From contig CM045996.1 in NCBI GenBank assembly GCA_025175895.1, positions 109,171,179 through 109,235,178 of the forward strand: DNA of 64,000 bases. The letters are read 5' to 3'. The notes beneath the pieces are model-generated. The model saw only the letters and a list, made by a program, of their open reading frames with translations. It was not told where the DNA came from and ran no database searches. Positions 54,801 to 64,000 of the stretch are shown here, in pieces. The position numbers were made by a program, and so were the translations under genes. This stretch comes from Wurfbainia villosa. Its lineage: Eukaryota; Streptophyta; Magnoliopsida; Zingiberales; Zingiberaceae. Each line of letters begins with the position of its first letter. Position 1 is the stretch's first letter.

Positions 54801-56377
54801 TCACCCGTTCCATTGATATGGACACATCTGATATTAACAAATGCTCGGGAGTTCCTCTATTCAATCCTTTTCCTTCTTCTTGTTGTTGGATATCTCGTTC
54901 GCATACATCTTCTCTTTGTTTCCCGAGCCTCTAGTGAGTTACAGACAGAGTTAGAAAAGATCAAATATTTGATGATTCCATCATACATGATTGAGTTGCG
55001 AAAACTTTTGGATAGGTATCCTACATCTGAATCTGAACTGAATTCTTTCTGGTTAAAGAATCTCTTTCTAGTTGCTTTGGAACAATTAGGAGATTTTCTG
55101 GAAGAAATACGGGTTTCTACTTCTGGTGGCAACATGTTATTGGTTGGTGGTTCCGCTTATGGGATCAAATCAATACATTCTAAGAAGAAATATTTGAATA
55201 TCAATCTCATCGATCTCAGAAGTATCACACAAAATCCCTTCAATCGAATCGCTTTTTCAAGAAATACGAGACATCTAAGTCATACAAGTAAATAGATCTA
55301 TTCATTGATAAGAAAAAGAAAAGGGGTGAACGGTGATTGGATTGATGAGAAAATAGAATCCTGGGTCGCGAACAGTGATTTGGTTGATGATGAAGAAAGA
55401 GAATTTTTGGTTCAGTTCTCCACCTTAACGACAGAAAAAGAAAAAATGATTGATCAAATTCTATTGAGTCTGACTCATAGTGATCATTTACCAAAGATTG
55501 ACTCTGGTTATCAAATGATTGAACAATCGGGATCAATTTACTTACGATACTTAGTTGACATTCATAAAAAATATCTAATGAATTATGAGTTCAATAGATC
55601 CTGTTTAGCAGAAAGACGATATTCCTTGCTCATTATCAGACAATCACTTATTCACAAACCCCGTGTGAGACTAATAGTTTTTATTTCCCATCTCATGGAA
55701 AACCCTTCTCGCTCCATTTAGCCCTATCCCCTTCTAGGGGTATTTTAGTGATAGGTTCTATAAGAACTGGACGATCCTATTTTATCAAATACCTAGCGAC
55801 AAACTCCCATGTTCCTTTCATTACGATATTTCCGAACAACTTTCCGTATTCGTATTACAAGCCTGAAGGTTTTTTTTATTGATGATAGTGATAGTGATAG
55901 TGATGATAGTGATTATTGTGACGATATCAATATTGATGATAGTGACGATATTGATGATGACCTTGATCTTGATACGGAGCTGCTAGATATGACGAATGTA
56001 CTAACTATGGATATGTCGCCGAGTATATACGGATTTTATATCAATATCACCTTTCGATTCGTATTAGCAAGAGAAATGTCTCCTTGCATAATATGGATTC
56101 CAAACATTCATGATCTGTATGTGAATTACAGATCCTTCGGTCTATTACAGAACTATCTCTCCATAGATTGTGAAAAATATTCCACTAGAAATATTCTTGT
56201 TATTGGTTCTACTCATATTCCCCAAAAAGTGGATCCCGCTCTAATAGCTCCGAATAAATTAAATACACGCATTAAGATACGAAGGCTTCTTATTCAACAA
56301 CAACGAAATCACTTTTTCATTCTTTCATATACTAAAGGGTTTCACTTGGAAAAGAAAATGTTTCATACTAATGGATT
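51841..56377 (+). pseudogene. ycf2: ycf2, 3' part up to element 5
   Basis: Resumes directly after element 6 (MWQFRQDLFISWGKNEHESD). Main open blocks: 51868-52380, 52755-53198, 53239-53547, 53560-54084, 54239-54427, 54438-55295, 55305-55721, 55809-56380, with stops and shifts between. The ATP-binding loop near 55760 reads GSIRTGRS, one residue changed from the usual GSIGTGRS. An Asp/Ser-rich run (DDSDSDSDDSDYCDD) near 55885-55930 is a small expansion of a known acidic stretch. The copy stops at KKMFHTNGF, where element 5 inserted, so the last third of the AAA-like domain is absent. Confidence 0.95.
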
Positions 56378-57610
56378 TGTTGGTGCAACAATGCCCCAAG
56401 CATTTATATGTTTTGATGTTTGGATAATCATCTAAGTTAGGCAACAATTTATGATCTAATTGTGACAATGTTCAAGTGACAGGGAAATCCAAGTATGAAG
56501 ACTTGGTAAAGGCAAAGTCCAAGTATGATCTTGGCAAGAGAAGTCCAAGGTAAAGGTTTGGCGGCATAAGACCAAGCATGTTGTCTTGGTGGCATTAAGT
56601 CCAAACGGACCTTGGCAAAGGAAGTCCAAAGGCAAGTCTTGGCAGCGTAAGTCCAAGCATGTAGACTTGGCGTCGTAAAGTCCAAGCACAATTTGGCAAA
56701 GGGAAACCCAAGACATGATAAAACCGACGGAAGCTCTTAGAAGCAAAGCGCAAAGGATGAACAAGTCGCAGACTCGGAGGGATCCTGGAGGCGCAAGGCT
56801 TAAGGAAGAGCTAGAAGGTTGAGTCTAGGTCTAGGGGTAAAATCAAGTATGAATTACTCATACTTGATGAGTATCAGTCGACTGATACGATGTATCGATC
56901 GATCGTCGGTGCTCAACCGAAGTCGATGAAACCCTAACGATCGATCATTGCTTTGGTCGTGGCGGTCGGTGATGTTGCGATCGATCATTGTCACAAAGGG
57001 CTCGATCGATCTAAATATGGGCGCAGAATGAGAGTCTCACTCGATTGCGCTGTGATCACTGATCGACTCCATCACCGGTGATGGATGGATCGATCACGAT
57101 CGATAAGAGTGTCGTTGGAGGTAACGACTCTGAATCCCGCGAATTTGACTATTCAGAAGCCGTTAACCACGCCGACAGTCGACTGATGTTGTGCATCAAT
57201 CGACTGATGGTGCTCCAACGGGAAAACCAGCCCTCTCTCTATAAAAAGAGGGCTTGTGGTGGTTTTGAGGGTTAATGCTTATTCTCTGATAATACTCTCA
57301 AGCCTCCACGATTTTTCCAAGCTTTCTAGTGATTTTAAATCCCCTCCTCCTCTCTAAGCTCTATCTTCATCCTTTGTAAAAAGAGGAGGATTGTTGTAAA
57401 GGAAGGTTTCATAGTGATATTGATTAGGGTTGATCCACCTCAAGGATCACCGTGGAGTAGGAACGCTATCTCCGAACCACGTAAAAGAATCGTGTTAGCA
57501 TTGTTTTCATTTGTGTTATTATTATTTTTGTTGTGCTTCCGCTGATCTTTTTGTAGAGACGAAAAATAAGCTATTCACCCCCCCCTCTAGCTTCCAATCG
57601 ATCACCAACA
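56378..57610 (+). repeat. Element 5 left (5') LTR
   Basis: 1233 bp, TGTTGGTGCAACAATGCCCC to CGATCACCAACA. Contains degenerate repeats with AAGTCCAAG..CTTGG at 56490-56720, a CGATCG/GTCGAC palindrome-rich stretch at 56870-57190, and a TATA box CTCTATAAAAAGAGG at about 57237-57251. Confidence 0.93.
57237..57251 (+). promoter_or_regulatory. Element 5 LTR TATA box
   Basis: CTCTATAAAAAGAGG, about 30 bp upstream of the likely transcript start. Confidence 0.7.
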
Positions 57611-57664
57611 AGTGGTATCAGAGCCCGGATCGCATCGGAAGATCTAACAATCAACCAGAGCAAA

Positions 57665-59197
57665 ATGGCTTTTCAAGAGGGGTATAGCACGGCGAGGCCT
57701 CCGTTCTTCGACGACAATGACTTCGGCTACTGGAAATGTAGGATGGAGTATTATTTAATGAATGATATTGAAAATTGGTTTAGCATTGTAGATGGTTTCG
57801 AGAAGCCGACTGATGAACATGGAACGCTCATACCGACCAAGGATTGGATAAGAGACATGGCCAAGAAGGCTCAAGCCAACGCCAAGGCAACAACCACACT
57901 TCAATGTGGTTTGTCAAAAGAGCAACTAAGCAAGGTGGGGCCATTTGAATCGGCGAAGGAGCTTTGGGAGGAGTTGATAGAGCTTAATGAGGGATCCAAG
58001 GAAACAAGAAGGGCCAAGAGAGATCTCCTAATTGGCCAACTTCAAAGCTTCTCCATGAAGACCAATGAGACCGTGAGCCAAATGCACGGTCGCTTCAAAG
58101 AAGTAGTCAACAGACTACATGTAATAGGTGAGAAGGTCGACAATCGAGACGTTGTAAGGTATGTGCTCCAAGCCTTCCCTAGAACAACCTTATGGGCTTC
58201 AATGGTAGATGTCTATAAGGTCTCTAGGGATCTCTCTTTGGTTAAGTTAGATGAGTTATTTTGTGAATTTCAATTACATGAACAAGCTAACACTTCATCC
58301 AAAGAGAAGGGTATAGCTCTCTTTGTAGGAAAGAAAGACAAAAAGAAGAAGGAGAAGAAAGAAGTGTCCTCCTCATCCGAATCCGAGGAAGACTCATCAA
58401 GTAGTGAAGATAAGTTATCGGCAAGCAAGGTGGCTCATTATGTCAAGAAATTTGGTGGGAAGTCAAGGAAACTCACCAAGAAAGATGTGAGGAGGATGTT
58501 TCAATCCTCAAGAGGTAAGTCTTCAAATAGTTCAAATTCTACACCTAACATAACTTGCTATGGTTGCAACAAGAAAGGGCATATCAAACCAAATTGCCCG
58601 GAACTAAAGAAGAAGGAGGAGAAGGAAAAGAATAAGAAGGAGGCAATGGTGGCACAAACATGGGACACCCTAAGCATGGAGGACTCTTCCGACGATGAAG
58701 AAGTATGTCATGCCACCCAGAATCTAGCCCTCATGACATTGGAGGAAGAAGCCGGGAGCTCAAGTGAGGAATCCTCATCTTCTTCTTCAAGCGACGAATC
58801 ATCATCAAGTGATGATGATGAGGTAAACAACTCCCCTAGGGTAGATTTACTTTACAAGACAATTGCTTGCCTCCAAAATGCATTGAATAGATCGAAAACT
58901 AGGATTAAGGACTTAAAAGTAGAGATTAAATCACTTAAGAGTGTAGAACCATCTTGTGACAAATTATCTTGTAATGATGATGCATGTACCCTTAGAGATG
59001 AAAATGATGAATTGAGAAAAGAAATAGGTAACTTAAGAGCATGCTTAGAAAAATTTACTAATGGCTCTAAATACCTAGACATGATAATTAAGGATCAAAG
59101 GGCTATTTACAACAAGGTCGGACTAGGATATAGGCCAAAGGAAAAAGAGGTAGCATTTACATCTCTTGTTAGTAGAAAAACCACAATTAGAAGCTAG
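57665..59197 (+). CDS. Element 5 Gag (SIRE-type, UBN2 family)
   Basis: 510 codons from ATG 57665. The N-terminal Gag domain (MAFQEGYSTARPPFFDDNDF, then WKCRMEYYLMNDIENWFSIV; AKELWEELIELNEGSKETRR; FSMKTNETVSQMHGRFKEVV) spans about residues 1-220. A Lys/Ser/Glu-rich linker follows, then one CCHC knuckle CYGCNKKGHIKPNC (58556-58597), an acidic Ser/Asp run and a coiled coil in the last 110 residues. The frame is undamaged up to a TAG at 59195, where Gag-Pol would normally continue in the same frame. Its product would form the virus-like particle. Confidence 0.93.
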   Translation: MAFQEGYSTARPPFFDDNDFGYWKCRMEYYLMNDIENWFSIVDGFEKPTDEHGTLIPTKDWIRDMAKKAQANAKATTTLQCGLSKEQLSKVGPFESAKELWEELIELNEGSKETRRAKRDLLIGQLQSFSMKTNETVSQMHGRFKEVVNRLHVIGEKVDNRDVVRYVLQAFPRTTLWASMVDVYKVSRDLSLVKLDELFCEFQLHEQANTSSKEKGIALFVGKKDKKKKEKKEVSSSSESEEDSSSSEDKLSASKVAHYVKKFGGKSRKLTKKDVRRMFQSSRGKSSNSSNSTPNITCYGCNKKGHIKPNCPELKKKEEKEKNKKEAMVAQTWDTLSMEDSSDDEEVCHATQNLALMTLEEEAGSSSEESSSSSSSDESSSSDDDEVNNSPRVDLLYKTIACLQNALNRSKTRIKDLKVEIKSLKSVEPSCDKLSCNDDACTLRDENDELRKEIGNLRACLEKFTNGSKYLDMIIKDQRAIYNKVGLGYRPKEKEVAFTSLVSRKTTIRS

Positions 59198-62100
59198 GGT
59201 AGAAAGGCTTGGGTCCCTAAGAAATTTCTAATTGATGCTAGTGGTCCTAAAATTTGGGTACCTAAGGATTGTATTTTTCATGTGATATAGGTAGAAGAAC
59301 CAAGCTTGTGGATTATTGATAGTGGGTGTTCAAAACACATGACCGGTGATAAGAGAAAATTCTCCACTATCAACCACACTAGCAAGGGAAAGGTGTCATT
59401 TGGTAATAGTGACAAACTTAAGATTCTAGGAAAGGGCACAATTGAGGTATCCTCCAATCTTGTCATTCATAAAATGTTATTAGTTAAGAATATGAAATTT
59501 AATTTACTTAGTATAAGCCAACTATATGATGCAAATTTTGATATTAAATTTGATTCTTCAAAATGTTTTATAAAACACAAAACCTTAAATGATTGCATGC
59601 TAGTAGGTTTTAGAAAATAAAATATATACTATGTTGATTTATCCTATGCTACTAATGCCTCTACTAAGTGTCTTATTGCAAAAGAAGAGGAGAGTTGGCT
59701 TTGGCATAGGAGGTTAGGACACATAAACATGAAGAACATAGCCAAAATAGCAAAAATAAAGTTAGTCAAAGGGTTGCCTAAAGTCAAATTTCTCAAGGAC
59801 AAAATGTGTGATGCATGCCAAGAAGGGAAACAATCAAAAACATCACACAAAGGTAAAAATTTACTTAGTACCGTTTTACCTTTAGAACTTTTACATATGG
59901 ACTTATTTGATTGTCATAGTACCCCTTCTATGATTGGTAGTAGATATTGCTTAGTAATAGTAGATGATTTCTCTAGGTTTACTTGGGTATTTTTCATGAA
60001 AAATAAAGATGAAACCCTAGGAATAATCATAGGATTTAGCAAAAGAGTAGAGAATGAAAGAAAACTCAAAATCAACCGGATCCGTAGTAATCATGGTGGA
60101 GAATTTGAGAATTCTAATTTCTCAACCTTTTGCTTAGAATAAGGGTACAAGCATGAGTTTTCTTGTCCTAGAACACCCCAACAAAATGGGGTTATGGAAA
60201 TAAAAAATCGTGCCCTACAAGAAGCGGCTAGGACTATGCTAAATACATATTCTTTACCTAGCTACTTTGTGGGCGAAAGCGGTTAATACCGCTTGTTATA
60301 TCCCAAAATAGGGTGTTAATTCATAGGTTTTTAGGAAAAACTCCATTTGAATTGTGGAATGGTACAATTCCAACAATTCATTATTTTAAGGTTTTTGGAT
60401 GTAAAGTTTATATTTTAAATACCAAAGACAACCTAAGTAAATTTGAGTCCAAAGCGGATGAGGGAATCCTAGTTGGATACTCATCCACTAGTGTAGGATA
60501 TAGAGTTTATAATAAAAGGACTCAAAAGATTAAGGAATCTTCAAATGTCCAATTTGATGAAACTTCCAATACATACCCTAGAAAATCCCCTATTGATGAT
60601 GATATCAATAATGAAAATCAAGAAATTACCCAACAATTTCAAGATTTAACTTTAGGGGGTAATGATCAAGGGGGAGGTTTGAGTCAAGGGGGAGTAAGAG
60701 GTGATTCCGATGATGAGCATAGGATTGAGGTTAATTATGATCAAACTCAAATTAATACACCTCCTAGAATCATAAGAGTTCATCAAAATCACCCCTTAGA
60801 TCAAATTGTGGGTGAATTATCTCAAGGTGTTAGGACTAGGTCATTTTATAGGGATCCCACTAGTCATATAGCTCTAATTTCTCAAATTGAGCCCAAAACA
60901 ATCAAGATGCATTACTTGATCCGGATTGGATCTTAGTAATGCAAGATGAATTGGCTCAATTTGAAAGGAGTCAAGTATGGGAGTTAGTTCCTAGACCTAA
61001 TGAAAACACCATCATTACTACAAGATGGGTCTTTAGGAACAAACTAGATGACCAAGGGAATATTACTAGAAATAAAGCAAGATTAGTTGCAAGGGGTTTT
61101 AATCAAGTTGAATGACTTGACTATGATAAAACATATGCCCCGGTTGCTAGATTAGAGTCTATTAGGATACTATTAGGGTATGCCTCCTATATGGGTTTCA
61201 AACTCCATCAAATGGATGTTAAATCGGAATTCCTAAATGGGTTTATTAAGGAAGAGGTATATGTAGAACAATCTCCCGGGTTTGAGAATATGAACTATCC
61301 AAATAATGTATACAAGCTTAGGAAAGCTTTGTATGATTTGAAACAAGCTCCCCGAACTTGGTATGAAAGATTATCATCTTTCTTAATTTCTAAGGACTTT
61401 AAAAGAGGTAGTGTAGATCAAACTCTATTTATAAAGTCAACATCAAAAGACATCTTTATAGCCCAAGTATATGTTGATGACATTATCTTTGGGTCAACAA
61501 ATGATGAACTTCTACAAGAATTTATTAAAAATATGGAAAAAGAGTTTGAAATGAGTCTAGTTGGGGAATTAAATTTCTTCCTAGGATTACAAGTTAAACA
61601 AACAAGTGAAGGAATTTATATTTATTAAACCAAATATGCTAAGGAAATGATTAAGAAATTTGGTTTGGAAAATGCTAAGGTAGTTTCAACTCCAATGGCA
61701 ACCAATACTAAAATAGATAGTGATAATGAAGGAAAACAAATTGATCTTACACTCTATAGGAGCATGATTGGTAGCCTTTTGTACTTAATCGCTAGTAGAC
61801 CCGACATATTATTTGCGGTTGGTATGTGTACTAGGTATCAATCTTGTGCAAAAGAATCTCATTTAGTTGCCGTTAAGAGAATCTTAAGATATATTAAAGG
61901 CACACTAAATGTAGGACTATGGTACCCTAGGACTAGGTCTTTTGATTTGGTTGGGTACACCGATTCCGATTATGTCGGTTGCAAATTGAATCGGAAGAGT
62001 ACTAGTGGTGGATGTCAATTCCTTGGGTCCTCCCTAGTTAGTTGGAGTAGTAGGAAGCAACCTTGTGTTGCCCTATCCACCACCGAGGCCGAGTATGTGG

Positions 62101-62414
62101 CTATGGGTGGTTGTGTAGCTCAACTACTATGAATGAAACATACCCTAGAGGATTATGAGCTATCTTACTCCAACATGAAAGTATTTTGTGATAATGTGAG
62201 CACCATAAATTTGACCAAAAATCCAGTGCATCACTCTAGGACCAAGCACATTGAAGTGAAACATCACTTCATTAGAGATCATGTGGCTAAGGGGGACATT
62301 GAGTTTAATTACATTGAATTCAAGTCCAACCTAGCCGACATATTTACCAAGGCTCTCTCCGAGGTAGAATTTTCATCACTTAGGAGAGAACTTGGAATGT
62401 GCTTGGTTGAATAA
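59198..62414 (+). pseudogene. Element 5 Pol (protease, integrase, RT, RNase H)
   Basis: Continues the Gag frame. Protease LWIIDSGCSKHMTGDKRKFS (59306 on); GAG-pre-integrase LWHRRLGHINMKNIAKIAKI; integrase HMDLFDCHSTPS, VDDFSRFTWVFFM and a GGEFEN-type Glu, then TPQQNGVMEIKNRALQEAAR; RT with HQMDVKSEFLNGFIKEEVYV, YDLKQAPRTWYERL and YVDD at 61470-61481; RNase H with SWSSRKQPCVALSTTEAEYV, VFCDNVSTI and the end LADIFTKALSEVEFSSLRRE. Lesions: stops at about 59288, 59618, 60140, 61626 and 62130, frameshifts near 60280 and 60910, and a stop near 61112. Core catalytic residues are all present. Confidence 0.93.
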
Positions 62415-63473
62415 AGGTGTAGGTTTGCATGATCCTATAGAAATCATAGGATTTATACCTTTAAGCATCTCACAAAATACCTAAGAAATCATGATTTTTG
62501 TATTGAGCCACTTAGACAACATGTGAGATGTTAGGAAGATGCACTTGGTTCATCATGCTTGTTATGATGCATTACTATGGACCAAAGTGTCATCTAGAAA
62601 CATTAATCTTTCATTTGACCAATCATTGGGAAGGCTTATACACAATTGATGTGCATATAGCTCCAAGAACATGATTGGAAATGTCAAATAAAACATATTT
62701 TAAACTATGTTTATCATATTTTGAAAAATAGTTTTCAAGTGGAAAACAAAAGTGATACAAAGTTTGCAAAAATATTAGAACTTTTGTTAGTTTCCAAGTT
62801 TGTATCAATCTTGAAATCTGGAAAACATATATTTTTCAAATTATTTTTCCTTGATAAAGTATGATTTCAGAAATGTGTACACAAAATTTCGTGATTTTTC
62901 GAGGTTTCTAGAATTTCTAATGCATTTCTGAAGTTGGGCTAAAAAGGTTGAAATTCGGATTTCATGCGTGACAGTTGACTGATACACTGTGTTTTCTGAT
63001 AAATAGCTCCATTTTCTGATATTTAGTGTATCTTTGATGTCCTAAAACTATAGCATGATAATATTGAGTATAAACAACTTTTTAGGACTGTTTAATGCGG
63101 TGTTTTAGGGGGAGTTTCATAAAATATATCTTTTTCATCCCCAAATTTACATTGTTGGTGCAAAGTTAGGATTTAATCTTCAAATTGTTTGTTAGGCTTT
63201 TGCACCACATGTCTTTTGCTTATCATGAACTATATCTTGGATTAAGGGGGAGCTAAATGTCAATTCTATACCTTAGTTCAAGATTATAACACATTCGATT
63301 CTTTTATGAAATATATGATTTTTCTTTCTTCTCTTTTTGATGTATGTCAAAGGGGGAGAAGAAATGTTTAAGTTAGAATTAGATATATGATTATGTGATT
63401 TGGAAATATGATTATGTGTGTATCTTTAAAAGACTTAACTTAAATGATTGTCAAACATCAAAAAGGGGGAGAT
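62415..63473 (+). other. Element 5 3' non-coding region and purine tract
   Basis: About 1.06 kb without a coding frame between RNase H and the right LTR. AT-rich, with GGGGGAG words near 63108, 63247 and 63350. It ends in CATCAAAAAGGGGGAGAT (63456-63473), the polypurine tract. Confidence 0.75.
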
Positions 63474-64000
63474 TGTTGGTGCAACAATGCCCCAAGCATT
63501 TATATGTTTTGATGTTTGGATAATCATCTAAGTTAGGCAACAATTTGTGATCTAATTGTGACAATGTTCAAGTGACAGGGAAATCCAAGTATGAAGACTT
63601 GGTAAAGGCAAAGTCCAAGTATGATCTTGGCAAGAGAAGTCCAAGGTAAAGGTTCGGCGGCATAAGACCAAGCATGTTGTCTTGGCGGCATTAAGTCCAA
63701 ACGGACCTTGGCAAAGGAAGTCCAAAGGCAAGTCTTGGCAGCGTAAGTCCAAGCATGTAGACTTGGCGGCGTAAAGTCCAAGCACAATTTGGCAAAGGGA
63801 AACCCAAGACATGACAAAACCGAAGGAAGCTCTTGGAAGCAAAGCGCAAAGGATGAACAAGTCACAGACTCGGAGGGATCCTGGAGGCGCAAGGCTTAAG
63901 GAAGAGCTAGAAGGTTGAGTCTAGGTCTAGGGGATAAAATCAAGTATGAATTACTCATACTTGATGAGTATCACGATCGGTAGTCGGTGCTCGAGTCGGG
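63474..64000 (+). repeat. Element 5 right (3') LTR, truncated by window end
   Basis: Matches 56378-56900 closely for about 500 bp, then differs: left has ATCAGTCGACTGATACG where right has ATCACGATCGGTAGTCGG. Confidence 0.93.

Larger units (their letters stand above)
45200..56377 (+). other. Nuclear copy of plastid inverted-repeat DNA (NUPT)
   Basis: Plastid gene order trnH-GUG, rpl2, rpl23, trnI-CAU, ycf2 with correct relative strands and spacings (18 bp rpl23-rpl2, 165 bp trnI-rpl23). About 7.7 kb of plastid sequence remains after removing element 6. Every protein gene shows substitutions, and rpl2 and ycf2 have stops and indels, while LTR elements interrupt ycf2 twice, so this is nuclear, not plastid. 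The left border is uncertain by tens of bases; the right border is the insertion of element 5. Confidence 0.93.
56378..64000 (+). mobile_element. Element 5: SIRE-like Ty1-copia retrotransposon, right end beyond window
   Basis: Left LTR 56378-57610, tRNA-Met primer site TGGTATCAGAGCCC at 57613, Gag-Pol 57665-62414, non-coding 3' region, purine tract AAAAAGGGGGAGAT before the right LTR at 63474, of which 527 bp are in view. Target site is ycf2 (left flank GGATT); the right flank is not visible, so the TSD cannot be confirmed. No envelope-like frame between RNase H and the 3' LTR. Confidence 0.93.

Noticed and set aside
53833..55536. Minus-strand frames of 74-102 codons
   Set aside because: Antisense shadows of ycf2.
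45200..56377. Possibility that this is the real plastome or an assembly chimera
   Set aside because: Accumulated stops and indels in rpl2 and ycf2, damaged tRNAs and two LTR-type insertions fit a nuclear copy. A chimera at the borders cannot be excluded from sequence alone.

Overview
The window is plant nuclear DNA made almost entirely of insertions stacked inside one another. The presumed host sequence is the 3' part of one ordinary gene, an Mpo1-like (DUF962) protein at 2411-2837, plus unremarkable AT-rich flanks. An Au-family SINE lies just upstream. The inserted plastid DNA carries ycf2, which grass plastomes lack, and trnH directly beside rpl2. That points to a flowering plant that is not a grass. 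A monocot is plausible but not proven, because rpl2 also abuts trnH at one plastome junction in many dicots.

Region A, 3630-43729, is one endogenous badnavirus-like pararetrovirus on the minus strand. It runs from its tRNA-Met primer site at 43690 through leader, P1, P2 and a polyprotein (movement protein, dUTPase, coat protein, protease, reverse transcriptase, RNase H) to a promoter and poly(A) signal near 3700-4050. A perfect 40-bp direct repeat flanks it. It is thoroughly broken by stops, frameshifts and insertions. Two DNA transposons sit in it: a 974-bp PIF/Harbinger-like element with a very GC-rich core in the coat gene, and a 331-bp hAT-like MITE in the leader. Its P2 gene is split by a four-deep stack of LTR retrotransposons: element 1 (11440-42263, non-autonomous SIRE-like copia, minus) holds element 2 (11470-35617, non-autonomous gypsy-like element with a tRNA-Asp primer site, plus), which holds element 3 (14695-32333, copia, minus), which holds element 4 (20130-29667, copia, plus). 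Target-site duplications are CTAGA, a decayed G-rich site, GTTTG and CCTGG. Removing each layer restores continuity of the layer outside it, so the order of events is readable: virus, then 1, 2, 3, 4.

Region B, 43730-about 45200, is flank without recognisable genes.

Region C, about 45200-56377, is a nuclear copy of plastid inverted-repeat DNA in plastid order: trnH-GUG, rpl2 (two exons and intron), rpl23, trnI-CAU, ycf2. Small indels and stops have accumulated. A 3431-bp TG...CA element without coding capacity (element 6, most likely a solo LTR, TSD GTATT) interrupts ycf2.

Region D, 56378-64000, is element 5, a nearly full-length SIRE-like copia element on the plus strand that truncates ycf2; its right LTR runs off the window.

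Nothing here looks like a functional operon or a living virus. The interest lies in the dUTPase-bearing viral copy, the clean nested stratigraphy, and repeat structures inside LTRs and promoters. All boundaries were read by eye; identities and ages were not computed.
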